A program made the position numbers and the translations under genes. Positions 1 through 6,287 of a DNA stretch of 7,263 bases are shown piece by piece. Below the pieces are notes generated by a model that was not told the origin of the DNA, ran no database searches, and saw nothing but the letters and a program-made list of their open reading frames with translations. Origin of the DNA: an uncultured Selenomonadaceae bacterium (GTDB taxonomy: Bacteria; Bacillota; Negativicutes; Selenomonadales; Selenomonadaceae); NCBI GenBank assembly GCA_905236665.1, contig CAJONF010000203.1, positions 1 through 7,263 on the forward strand. Reading direction: 5' to 3'. Numbering within the stretch: the first letter of the stretch is position 1; every line of letters begins with the position of its first letter.

Positions 1-86
1 AAGTAAAGCCTGTGTGAGAGGAAATAAGACGTAACATTCGGCGCAACCTCGATGATCCAGGAAGCTCTTATGAGCAGTTCACTCAA
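1..86 (+). mobile_element. Right end of an IS200/IS605 (IS1341-like) element, partial
   Basis: The first ~82 bases resemble the 3' end of tnpB-carrying IS200/IS605 elements. They hold a tnpB-like C-terminal coding scrap, then a short hairpin (GCTC 64-67, loop TTAT, GAGC 72-75), then AGTTCAC (76-82). These elements typically end in a subterminal hairpin followed by a short cleavage tetranucleotide. The boundary could be TCAC (79-82) or the following TCAA (83-86). The rest of the element lies left of the window, so the presence of tnpA or an intact tnpB cannot be judged. The recognition comes from remembered family features and was not confirmed by a search. Confidence 0.55.
2..34 (+). pseudogene. 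tnpB: 3' end of tnpB-like gene, probably frameshifted
   Basis: Frame 2 reads SKACVRGNKT and stops at TAA 32-34. Many IS605 TnpB proteins carry an Ala-Cys-Gly-Glu-(Asp/Glu)-x-Arg segment close to the C-terminus. Here Lys-Ala-Cys lies in frame 2, but Glu-Glu-Ile-Arg-Arg follows in frame 3 from base 18, as if one extra base were present around 13-17. The frame-3 reading then stays open past the element end and through the terminator. This suggests a +1 frameshift in the dispensable tail of TnpB, but only about ten codons are visible. The alternative is a genuine variant C-terminus that simply ends at base 34. Confidence 0.4.
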
Positions 87-98
87 AAATTTCATTCT

Positions 99-126
99 AA
101 ATCCCCCGACGGGGGCTTTTTTTTTT
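99..126 (+). terminator. Strong rho-independent terminator
   Basis: Five C (103-107) pair with five G (111-115) across a three-base GAC loop. One C follows, then ten T (117-126). It ends whatever is transcribed from the left, including the IS-derived RNA, and insulates the importer operon that starts at 181. Confidence 0.85.
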
Positions 127-138
127 CTACAGCTGAAA

Positions 139-144
139 TAAAAT
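139..144 (+). promoter_or_regulatory. Possible -10 element for the importer operon
   Basis: TAAAAT at 139-144 matches TATAAT at five of six positions and sits in the only gap upstream of the operon. The matching -35 position (116-121) falls in the terminator T tract and is poor. A second reading uses TAGATA (149-154) with TCTACA (126-131) at 17-base spacing. The gap between terminator and coding start (127-180) must contain the promoter if the operon has its own. I saw no NikR-like or Fur-like palindrome in it. Confidence 0.25.
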
Positions 145-180
145 TGCGTAGATAAAAAATTTTTGGAGATTTTAACGCTC

Positions 181-1119
181 ATGAAGAAATATTTTTTTGC
201 ACGCCTAATTCAACTCGTGCCGATTTTGTTTGGAATAACTTTTCTGACGTTCGCAATGATGCAATTCGCCGCAGATGACGCTGTAGACATAATTTATCAA
301 CAATCGGGCAGCGTTTCGGAAGAAATTAAAGCCGCTAAACGTGCGGAACTCGGTTTAGATCAACCTTTTCTGATTCAATACGCAAATTGGCTCGGCGGCG
401 TGCTTACAGGCGATATGGGGCGTTCTTTTATAAGCGGAAAATTAGTTTTCGATACTTTTGCTGAAAAATTGCCCGCTACGATTGAATTAATGATTATTTC
501 TGTTCTGTTGACGATTTTTTTCGCTATTCCGCTCGGAATTCTCGCCGCTATCAATCAAAATCGCCCACTCGATTACTTTATCCGATTTTTTACCTTCATC
601 GGCAATTCCATGCCAAATTTTTTCGCCGGTTTACTTTTAATTTACCTCCTCGCGTTGAAACTAAACCTATTGCCGATAATCAGCGGCGGAAATAATTTTT
701 CAAGCGTGATTATGCCCGCGCTAACTCTTACAATCGCCATGGGTGCAAAATATACGCGGCAAATTCGCGCCGTCGTCCTAGAAGAACTCGATAAACCATA
801 TGTAATCGGTGCAAGAAGTCGCGGTGTCCCAGAATTTACGATTTTAACTAAAAGTGTCCTGCGCTCAACGCTAATTATGATTATAACTTTGCTTGCACTG
901 TCAATCGGTTCACTTTTAGGCGGCACTGCCATTGTCGAAACTATTTTTATGTGGGACGGCGTCGGAAAAATGGCTGTTGACGCAATTTTAATGCGCGATT
1001 ATCCGCTAATTCAAGCTTATGTCGTGTGGATGGCGATAATTTATGTTTTTGTGAATCTCGCGGCGGATTTATTGTATTTTTTCTTTGATCCGCGTGTCCA
1101 TTACGGTGATTTATCATGA
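181..1119 (+). CDS. nikB: Nickel/peptide-type ABC importer permease, NikB-like
   Basis: This is the first inner-membrane permease subunit of a NikABCDE/Dpp-type importer; it pairs with the next gene to form the translocation channel. The protein is 312 aa, normal for NikB. An N-terminal segment (about 5-27) is followed by five more hydrophobic segments, near 101-123, 137-160, 175-190, 228-252 and 281-301. The cytoplasmic coupling (EAA-type) loop is at 208-227, with the Ile-Gly-Ala-Arg-Ser-Arg-Gly core that contacts the ATPases. I chose ATG 181 because GGAG (165-168) lies 12 bases upstream. An in-frame TTG at 163 would lengthen the protein by six residues but has no ribosome site. The stop overlaps the next start (ATGA). 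Family assignment is firm. Nickel as substrate is inferred from gene order and the short ATPases. Confidence 0.88.
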   Translation: MKKYFFARLIQLVPILFGITFLTFAMMQFAADDAVDIIYQQSGSVSEEIKAAKRAELGLDQPFLIQYANWLGGVLTGDMGRSFISGKLVFDTFAEKLPATIELMIISVLLTIFFAIPLGILAAINQNRPLDYFIRFFTFIGNSMPNFFAGLLLIYLLALKLNLLPIISGGNNFSSVIMPALTLTIAMGAKYTRQIRAVVLEELDKPYVIGARSRGVPEFTILTKSVLRSTLIMIITLLALSIGSLLGGTAIVETIFMWDGVGKMAVDAILMRDYPLIQAYVVWMAIIYVFVNLAADLLYFFFDPRVHYGDLS

Positions 1120-1913
1120 AAAGTTTAGCTCCTTATCTTTTTGCCGCCGGAATTTTGATTTTTATCGCAGTTTTTGCCGATTTTTTAACGCCTTTTGATC
1201 CCTATGTACAAGATTTGGAAGGTGCACTCGCTCCGCCGAATGAAATTAACATTTTGGGCACCGATAGATACGGTCGCGATGTTCTTTCCAGAGTTATTGT
1301 CGGCTCGCAAACCACTTTATGCGCCTCTTTGCTACTTTTGGCTGTAATTTCTATTGTCGGAAGCTTTATCGGAGCGATTTGTGGCTATAAAGGCGGGCGT
1401 TTGGATACTTTTTTAATGAGAATGTCCGATATTTTCCTTGCTTTCCCGCAAATGGTTTTCGCAATCGCCGCGGCTGGAGCTCTTGGCGGCGGTTTACTCA
1501 ATGCGGCGGCGGCTTTAGCCATTATCGGTTGGCCAAAATACGCCAGAATTGCTCGCGGACTCGTTTTATCTATTAAATCAATGCCATATTTTGACGCCGC
1601 AAAAATGTCCGGCTCAAATTCTATGCAAATTCTCTTCAATCACGTTTTCCCCAACATTTTGGGTACAATTTTAGTCACTGCCGCGCTTGATATCGGTACA
1701 ATCATCATGGAATTAGCCGGATTATCATTTTTAGGGCTTGGAGCTATGCCGCCAACTGCCGAATGGGGCGCAATGATGAATAATGGTCGCTCAATGCTAC
1801 AAACTGCGCCGTGGATAATTCTGGCACCAGGTTTTGCAATTTTTATCACTGTCGCAACGTTTAATTTGCTCGGCGATAAGCTTAGAGACTATTTAGGAGG
1901 TAATTTATCATGA
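1116..1913 (+). CDS. nikC: Nickel/peptide-type ABC importer permease, NikC-like
   Basis: This is the second permease of the importer, 265 aa, close to the usual NikC/DppC length. A signal-anchor-like helix (about 6-24) is followed by the family hallmark Gly-Thr-Asp-Arg-Tyr-Gly-Arg-Asp-Val (48-56), the start of the transmembrane domain. The EAA coupling motif is Asp-Ala-Ala-Lys-Met-Ser-Gly at 160-166, followed by the usual helix ending His-Val-Phe-Pro-Asn. The C-terminus has the typical Phe-Asn-Leu-Leu-Gly-Asp-Lys-Leu-Arg-Asp block. The start ATG overlaps the nikB stop by four bases and follows a modest GGTGA, so translation is probably coupled to nikB. The stop in turn overlaps the start of the binding-protein gene. 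The subunit type is clear; the transported ligand is not shown by this protein. Confidence 0.88.
   Translation: MKSLAPYLFAAGILIFIAVFADFLTPFDPYVQDLEGALAPPNEINILGTDRYGRDVLSRVIVGSQTTLCASLLLLAVISIVGSFIGAICGYKGGRLDTFLMRMSDIFLAFPQMVFAIAAAGALGGGLLNAAAALAIIGWPKYARIARGLVLSIKSMPYFDAAKMSGSNSMQILFNHVFPNILGTILVTAALDIGTIIMELAGLSFLGLGAMPPTAEWGAMMNNGRSMLQTAPWIILAPGFAIFITVATFNLLGDKLRDYLGGNLS
1895..1901 (+). promoter_or_regulatory. Strong ribosome binding site for nikA
   Basis: AGGAGGT lies eight bases before ATG 1910, inside the end of nikC. It selects ATG 1910 over the in-frame ATG at 1922. It also gives the binding-protein gene a stronger start than its neighbours, which fits the need for excess binding protein over membrane subunits. 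Confidence 0.8.
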
Positions 1914-3454
1914 AAATTGGAATGAAAAAGAAATTTTTAGCCGCAATTTGCGCGGCAACTCTTCTTTTTACTGGTTGTGGCGGTGAAAAATCTGCTTCAA
2001 CCGACGAAAAAACTTTTATTTATGGCACGGTTGCTTATGGCGTCGCTATGGAAAATGCAGGAACTAATCCGCACGAAAGTTACAGCGGTTGGAGCACTCT
2101 TCGCTACGGTATTGGCGAAACTCTCTTCAAATTTAACGAAAATATGCAACTTGAACCGTGGTTAGCCGAAAATTTTGAGCAAATCGATGATTTCACGATT
2201 AAAATTAAAGTAAAAGATGCCGCGACCTTCTCAAATGGAAAAAAAGTCGACGGAGCCGCTGTAAAAAAATGTTTTGAAAATCTAATAAAAAATCACGATC
2301 GAGCACCAAAAGATTTAAAAATTTCTTCGATTGAAGCGGACGGACAGTTCATAATCATTAAATCTGCCGAAAAAATGCCCGCATTGCTGAACTATTTGTC
2401 TGATCCTTACGGTTGCATTATCGATATTGATTCGGGCGTTGAAAATGGTATTGTCGTCGGCACTGGACCTTATAAAGCCGTAAAAGTTACTGATACGCAG
2501 ATTGATTTAGTTAAAAATGATAATTATTGGGACGAAATCAAGCCGAAAATGGAAAAAATCGTCGTAAAAAGCATTACGGACGGCGATACTTTGACTATGG
2601 CTATGCAAAATGGCGAATTAGACGCCGTGCAAGGTTTACCGTACTCATCTTTGCAACTTTTTCAGAACGATAACTACAAAATTTCGCAAACAAATACTTC
2701 TCGCGTCTATCAAGCCGCTTTTAACTTCAAAAATCCGATTTTACAGGATTTAAACGTTAGAAAAGCTATTTCTATGGCGATTGATAAGGAAAATTTTACT
2801 AAAATCCTCCTAAATGGCAACGGTTCGCCGGCTATTTCGCCTTTTCCAGCGAATTTGTCTTTCGGTGATAAAAATTTCCAACCCATTCCCTACGATTTAG
2901 ACGCCGCTAAAAAACTTTTAACTGATTCCGGCTGGATTGATACAAATAATGACGGTTTTGTTGATAAAGACGGCAAAAATCTCGAATTAAACTATTTAAC
3001 TTACACTTCACGTCAAGAATTGCCGCTTTTAGCCGAGTCCGCGCAGGCAAATTTGAAAAAAATCGGCATAAAACTCAACGTAAACGCCACTGACAACTAT
3101 AAAACTTTCCTAAAAAATGGCGAATACGATATTTTTAGCAAAGCTATTGTCACAGCTCCCACCGGCGACCCCGAATATTATTTTACTAGTCATATTATCA
3201 AAAATGCCGTCGATAACGCTGGTTTTTACGACAGCGAACAGATTTTTGCACTAGAAAACGAACTTCATAACACTTTTGGCGCAGAAAAACGCTCAGAAAT
3301 TGCAATTAAAATGTCTCAGCAAATTTTGGACGATTGCGCACTTATCTACGCCTCGCATTTGCAGATGTCCTTCGTGATGAAACCGAATGTCGAAGGATTC
3401 ACTGCGCACCCTTCCGATTATTACGAAATTACCGCCGCACTCGATAAAAAATGA
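1910..3454 (+). CDS. nikA: Solute-binding lipoprotein (family 5), NikA/CntA-like
   Basis: This is the extracytoplasmic binding protein that delivers ligand to the two permeases. It has 514 aa, usual for family 5 (SBP_bac_5). The N-terminus is a lipoprotein signal: Lys-rich 6-8, hydrophobic 9-20, lipobox Leu-Phe-Thr-Gly-Cys with Cys23 lipidated. The mature part shows the family pattern: Gly-Glu-Thr-Leu near 70, Phe-Ser-Asn-Gly in the first lobe, Gly-Thr-Gly-Pro-Tyr, and Asp-Asn-Tyr-Trp. A D-x-N-x-D-G-x-x-D-x-D-G loop at 344-355 is common in this family. By eye against E. coli NikA, Arg97 is matched (Arg131), but Trp100 falls on Lys, Arg137 on Pro and His416 on Ser410. A Ni-(His)2 ligand of the E. 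coli type is therefore doubtful. A different metal chelate or a peptide remains possible. Confidence 0.85.
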   Translation: MKIGMKKKFLAAICAATLLFTGCGGEKSASTDEKTFIYGTVAYGVAMENAGTNPHESYSGWSTLRYGIGETLFKFNENMQLEPWLAENFEQIDDFTIKIKVKDAATFSNGKKVDGAAVKKCFENLIKNHDRAPKDLKISSIEADGQFIIIKSAEKMPALLNYLSDPYGCIIDIDSGVENGIVVGTGPYKAVKVTDTQIDLVKNDNYWDEIKPKMEKIVVKSITDGDTLTMAMQNGELDAVQGLPYSSLQLFQNDNYKISQTNTSRVYQAAFNFKNPILQDLNVRKAISMAIDKENFTKILLNGNGSPAISPFPANLSFGDKNFQPIPYDLDAAKKLLTDSGWIDTNNDGFVDKDGKNLELNYLTYTSRQELPLLAESAQANLKKIGIKLNVNATDNYKTFLKNGEYDIFSKAIVTAPTGDPEYYFTSHIIKNAVDNAGFYDSEQIFALENELHNTFGAEKRSEIAIKMSQQILDDCALIYASHLQMSFVMKPNVEGFTAHPSDYYEITAALDKK

Positions 3455-3478
3455 TTTTTTTCGTTCAAAATTTTGTCC

Positions 3479-3486
3479 AGAGGTGA
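3479..3486 (+). promoter_or_regulatory. Ribosome binding site for nikD
   Basis: AGAGGTGA ends four bases before ATG 3491, with its GAGG core seven bases away. This places the start at 3491 and not at the upstream in-frame TTG 3473. Confidence 0.7.
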
Positions 3487-3490
3487 TTTC

Positions 3491-4258
3491 ATGGGCGAAA
3501 ATCTTCTTAAAATCGAAAATTTATCTGTAAATTGCGGTGAGAAAAAAATTTTGCACGATATAAACTTTTCAATTAGGCGCGGAGAAATTTTAATCATCGC
3601 CGGAGAGTCCGGTAGCGGAAAATCTACGATTTTAAAGGCTATTGGCGGTTTACTTGGCAAAAATTTCATTTTAAACGGGAAAATTTTCTTCTGTGGGCAA
3701 GATATTACAAAAATTTCCGATTTTGAACGGAGAAAAATTGCTGGAGAGGAAATTGGAATGATTTTTCAAAACGCCGGAGCAAGTTTTTGTCCAATTCGCA
3801 AAATCGGCGATCAAATCTTTGAAAGTGTTCGTGTTCATCGTGATTTTGACAAAAAATCTTTTTTAAAACAGGCAAAATCAATAATGCAGAAAATAAATTT
3901 AGATTTTTCGGTTCTAAATGAATATCCGTTCAAATTATCAGGCGGAATGGCTCAACGAGCAGGAATTTTGGCAGCAACAATCCTAAAACCAAAACTTTTG
4001 TTAGCAGATGAAGCAACAAGTGCGCTAGATGTCGTTACTCAAGCCGAAGTCGTAAAAGAATTGCTAAAACTTCGCGATTCTGAACAAATTTCTATAATTT
4101 TAGTAACTCACGACCTAAAAATTGCAAAAAAAATGGCAGATAACGTTTTAATCCTGCGTAAAGGCGGCGAAATTGCCGAATTTGGCACGCGAGATCAAAT
4201 TTTTATCACGCCAAAAGAAAGTTATACGAGAGAATTAATCAAGGCGGCAAATTTATGA
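3491..4258 (+). CDS. nikD: ABC importer ATPase, NikD-like
   Basis: This is the first of two cytoplasmic ATPases powering the importer, 255 aa. The motifs are complete: Walker A GESGSGKST at 38-46, Q-loop Gln93, signature Leu-Ser-Gly-Gly-Met at 149-153, Walker B Leu-Leu-Leu-Ala-Asp-Glu at 169-174, D-loop Ser-Ala-Leu-Asp at 177-180, and H-loop His207. The protein ends soon after the nucleotide-binding fold. It lacks the ~70-residue C-terminal extension of OppD/DppD, a trait of NikD/NikE-type metal importers. I chose ATG 3491 because AGAGGTGA (3479-3486) sits directly upstream. An in-frame TTG at 3473 would add six residues but would run through this site. A 36-base gap without a terminator separates it from nikA, and its stop overlaps the next start. 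Confidence 0.9.
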   Translation: MGENLLKIENLSVNCGEKKILHDINFSIRRGEILIIAGESGSGKSTILKAIGGLLGKNFILNGKIFFCGQDITKISDFERRKIAGEEIGMIFQNAGASFCPIRKIGDQIFESVRVHRDFDKKSFLKQAKSIMQKINLDFSVLNEYPFKLSGGMAQRAGILAATILKPKLLLADEATSALDVVTQAEVVKELLKLRDSEQISIILVTHDLKIAKKMADNVLILRKGGEIAEFGTRDQIFITPKESYTRELIKAANL

Positions 4259-4950
4259 GTATTTTGGAAGTTAAACACGTAAAAAAATTTTTTGAGAGCA
4301 AATTGGTGCTTAATGATATAAATTTTTCAATAAATGCTGGAGAAATTTTAGGAATTGTCGGTTTGAGCGGCGGTGGAAAATCAACTTTAGCAAAAATTAT
4401 CGCAAGATTGATTGATTGCGACGCTGGGCAGATTTTTTTATGTGGAAAAGATATTACACACGAAAAAAGCACTGATTTTTATAAAAATATGCAAATGATA
4501 TTCCAAATGCCGGAAGATTCATTTAATCCGCGTCAAAAATTGGGAAAAAGTATCGCTGAACCGATAAAAAACTTTTTAGGCGGCGAAAATCTTCAAAAGC
4601 GCGTCGAAAATTTGCTAATCGAAGTGGGATTGCCGAAAAATTACGCAAATCGCTATCCGCGTGAAGTTTCCGGCGGAGAATGTCAGCGAGCAGCGATAGC
4701 GCGTGCAATTTCAGTAAATCCAAAGCTTTTAATCTGCGATGAGGCGACTTCCGCGCTAGATGTGACGATTCAGGCACAAATTATCGCGTTAATAAAGAAA
4801 TTATGCGTCGAAAGAAACATTTCTTGCTTATTCATCACGCACGATTTATCAATTTTAAAAAAAATAGCTAATCGCGTGCTAGTTTTGGAGTCTGGTCAGC
4901 TAAAAACTTTAGAAAAATCGAATTTTAAGGAGGTTTTACAATGGAATTAA
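4255..4950 (+). CDS. nikE: ABC importer ATPase, NikE-like
   Basis: This is the second ATPase, 231 aa, expected to dimerise with the preceding one. It has Walker A GLSGGGKST at 36-44, Q-loop Gln84 in a Phe-Gln-Met-Pro-Glu-Asp-Ser-Phe-Asn-Pro context typical of NikE/OppF, signature Val-Ser-Gly-Gly-Glu at 138-142, Walker B Leu-Leu-Ile-Cys-Asp-Glu at 158-163, and H-loop His196. It is short even for NikE (E. coli NikE is about 268 aa) and has no C-terminal regulatory or iron-sulfur extension. The start overlaps the nikD stop (ATGA) and has a weak AAGGCGG-like site, so coupled translation is likely. The last ten bases overlap the methyltransferase gene and contain no terminator. All catalytic motifs are present, so it should be active. 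Confidence 0.9.
   Translation: MSILEVKHVKKFFESKLVLNDINFSINAGEILGIVGLSGGGKSTLAKIIARLIDCDAGQIFLCGKDITHEKSTDFYKNMQMIFQMPEDSFNPRQKLGKSIAEPIKNFLGGENLQKRVENLLIEVGLPKNYANRYPREVSGGECQRAAIARAISVNPKLLICDEATSALDVTIQAQIIALIKKLCVERNISCLFITHDLSILKKIANRVLVLESGQLKTLEKSNFKEVLQWN
4927..4934 (+). promoter_or_regulatory. Strong ribosome binding site for the methyltransferase
   Basis: AAGGAGGT lies six bases before ATG 4941, inside nikE. It is one of the two best ribosome sites in the operon. The methyltransferase should therefore be made at a good level from the same message as the transporter. Confidence 0.8.
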
Positions 4951-5651
4951 GCAGAAGAATTGAAAATTATTGGGATGAACGTAGCGAAAACTTCAGCAAA
5001 ACTCGCCGATTGGAATTAGACGGGATTGATGCCATCGCTTGGAAAAATATTTTAAAAAAAAGTCTTCCGGAGAGCAAAAATCCTTTAAAAATTCTCGATA
5101 TCGGTACCGGAGCAGGATTTTTTGCGGCAATTCTTGCTAAAATGGGGCATAAAGTCGTTGGGATTGATATGTCGTCGAAAATGCTTTGTGAAGCAGAAAA
5201 AAATCTTCGTGAAATGAATTTATCAGCCGAATTTTATAAAATGAACGCGCAAAATTTAAATTTTTTTGCTGATGAGACGTTTGACGCGATTGTAACCAGA
5301 AATTTAACGTGGACTTTGCCCGATGTTAAGGCGGCTTATCGCGAATGGCGACGAATTTTGAAAATCGGCGGAGTTTTGATGAATTTTGACTCTGATTACG
5401 GCGATAAAAACTTTTTAGACGAAAAAACCTGCTCGAAAGGCGAAATTTGCAACAAAATGCTCGTCGAATGCGATTTTATTAAAAATTCTTTGGCAATAAG
5501 TACGAAACGCCGTCCGAAATGGGATAAAATTTTTTTGGAAGATTTAAATTTTATCGTTCGCCTTGATGAAGATATTTCTCATGCTGTACATAAAGATTCG
5601 CGCTGTTTTTATGATTCTGTACCACTTTTTGCGATTTACGCGACAAAATAA
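4941..5651 (+). CDS. Class I SAM-dependent methyltransferase in importer operon
   Basis: This is a 236-aa cytoplasmic Rossmann-fold methyltransferase of the UbiE/Methyltransf_11 type. Motif I, Leu-Asp-Ile-Gly-Thr-Gly-Ala-Gly, is at 52-59. The strand-2 acidic residue that binds the SAM ribose is Asp76 (Val-Gly-Ile-Asp). Motif II lies near 114-119 (Phe-Asp-Ala-Ile-Val-Thr). A distinctive Arg-Asn-Leu-Thr-Trp-Thr-Leu-Pro-Asp stretch (120-128) is followed by an Arg-Ile-Leu-Lys-x-Gly-Gly turn (138-144) and Asn-Phe-Asp (148-150). As I recall, methyltransferases with this Thr-Trp stretch often sit beside Nik-like transporters in anaerobes. The gene overlaps nikE by ten bases, has its own strong ribosome site, and is followed by a terminator, so it closes the operon. 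The substrate is unknown; it could be the imported chelator or a related small molecule. There are no membrane segments or signal. Confidence 0.85.
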   Translation: MELSRRIENYWDERSENFSKTRRLELDGIDAIAWKNILKKSLPESKNPLKILDIGTGAGFFAAILAKMGHKVVGIDMSSKMLCEAEKNLREMNLSAEFYKMNAQNLNFFADETFDAIVTRNLTWTLPDVKAAYREWRRILKIGGVLMNFDSDYGDKNFLDEKTCSKGEICNKMLVECDFIKNSLAISTKRRPKWDKIFLEDLNFIVRLDEDISHAVHKDSRCFYDSVPLFAIYATK

Positions 5652-5653
5652 AT

Positions 5654-5693
5654 AAAAAAAACTCGTTTCTGAGTGAAACTAGTTAATTTTTTT
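5654..5693. terminator. Bidirectional terminator between convergent operons
   Basis: A stem of 5661-5669 with 5675-5683 (ACT, one C/T mismatch, GTTTC pairing with GAAAC and AGT) closes a five-base TGAGT loop. It is flanked by an A tract on the left (5654-5661) and a T tract on the right (5687-5693). Read from the left, it ends the importer/methyltransferase message. Read from the right, the A tract becomes the U tail for the transglutaminase message. It fills the 41-base gap between the two stop codons. Confidence 0.8.
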
Positions 5694-6286
5694 CAAAAAA
5701 ACGGCTCAAAATAACCCCAACGAACTTCCGCGCCGTAATATGAATCGGGAGTTTCGTCGTAGGTTACACAAAAACGATAGTAACTGCTTCCGCCGATATT
5801 ATCATCAATTTGCGGATCAAAAACGTATTCCACGCCATTAATTGCGATAACGCACCAAATATGACCGGTATAACCGCCATTTGCACGCGCAGTTTGTCCA
5901 TAAACCGTGTAACAATTCAACCCGATTGCACGAGTTAGCGCGGCAAATGCGCAAGAATAATCGTCGCAAGCTCCGACGTGCCCGACCAACATTCCATAAG
6001 CGCGGGCGGTACCATTATCTTCGGGAAAATCCAATCTTAGGACGTTATCGCCATAAGAACACGTGTCAATTAGATAATTATAGCAAGAAAGTACCTTTTC
6101 ATAGGTCGTCATGCCGTCAAAAGTGATGTTTTCGAGCGTTTTTTGGACAATTTCGTCGCAAAATTCATCACCGGTAGCTGTAGGATATAGTTCAGCATTA
6201 TTTAATAAAAATTCTGCGTTTGCCGCCTTAACTGAACCCGAAAATAAGAAAAAAATCGTCAAAAACGTTATAAAAAAGGCTTTCAT
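5693..6286 (-). CDS. Secreted transglutaminase-fold protein, putative cysteine peptidase
   Basis: This is a 197-aa protein with a signal peptide: Lys2, hydrophobic core 4-15, and likely cleavage after Ala21 (Val-Lys-Ala) or Ala24. The mature part is one transglutaminase-like core domain. A helix Thr-Thr-Tyr-Glu-Lys-Val (60-65) with a Tyr-Leu-x-Asp segment is followed by catalytic Cys107 (Gly-Ala-Cys-Asp-Asp-Tyr), His142 (Thr-Gly-His-Ile-Trp) and Asp157 (Tyr-Val-Phe-Asp-Pro). The triad is complete. Bacterial members are mostly peptidases or of unknown activity, and fewer are crosslinking enzymes. Eight cysteines (43, 68, 76, 107, 112, 125, 145, 173) are many for an exported protein and could form disulfides. 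The gene starts one base after the phytase stop, and its GAAAGGA site (6296-6302) lies inside the phytase 3' end, so the two are translationally coupled. The target is not known. Confidence 0.8.
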   Translation of the reverse strand: MKAFFITFLTIFFLFSGSVKAANAEFLLNNAELYPTATGDEFCDEIVQKTLENITFDGMTTYEKVLSCYNYLIDTCSYGDNVLRLDFPEDNGTARAYGMLVGHVGACDDYSCAFAALTRAIGLNCYTVYGQTARANGGYTGHIWCVIAINGVEYVFDPQIDDNIGGSSYYRFCVTYDETPDSYYGAEVRWGYFEPFF

Positions 6287-6287
6287 A

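Larger units (their letters stand above)
1..102 (+). ncRNA. Candidate TnpB guide RNA (reRNA/omega RNA) 3' part
   Basis: In IS200/IS605 elements the guide RNA overlaps the tnpB 3' end. It runs through the right-end hairpin to a conserved TTCA(C/A), and the bases just outside the element act as the guide. Here the scaffold would end at 82 and the guide would start at 83 (TCAAAAATTTCATTCT...). The rho-independent terminator begins at about base 99-103, so a transcript would carry a guide of roughly 16-20 bases before the terminator stem. Only the 3' part is in the window. That it is transcribed or functional is inference. Confidence 0.3.

Noticed and set aside
163..180. TTG start giving a six-residue N-terminal extension of the NikB-like permease
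   Set aside because: It has no ribosome site, while GGAG at 165-168 is placed for ATG 181 and the Met-Lys-Lys start is typical for the family.
127..180. Possible NikR operator or nickel/cobalt riboswitch upstream of the operon
   Set aside because: The gap is only about 54 bases, too short for a riboswitch, and I found no GTATGA/TCATAC-type palindrome or other clear inverted repeat.
642..932. Minus-strand open frame inside nikB
   Set aside because: It is a shadow of the permease gene, with no ribosome site and no recognisable protein features. Similar antisense frames in nikC, nikD and nikE were rejected for the same reason.
2939..2974. EF-hand-like calcium loop in the binding protein
   Set aside because: The D-x-N-x-D-G pattern is common at this place in family-5 binding proteins and is not evidence of a separate calcium-binding domain.
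3455..3490. Possible terminator or attenuator between nikA and nikD
   Set aside because: The T-rich stretch has no stem before it, so it looks like ordinary AT-rich spacer.
181..5651. Frequent AAAATTT-like words across the genes as a repeat family
   Set aside because: They fall in different codon contexts and reflect the AT-rich codon use (Lys-Ile, Glu-Asn-Phe and similar) and are not a dispersed repeat.
5881..6126. Plus-strand open frames opposite the transglutaminase gene (also 6111-6305)
   Set aside because: The opposite strand encodes a complete catalytic domain with signal peptide and triad. These frames lack any coherent features.
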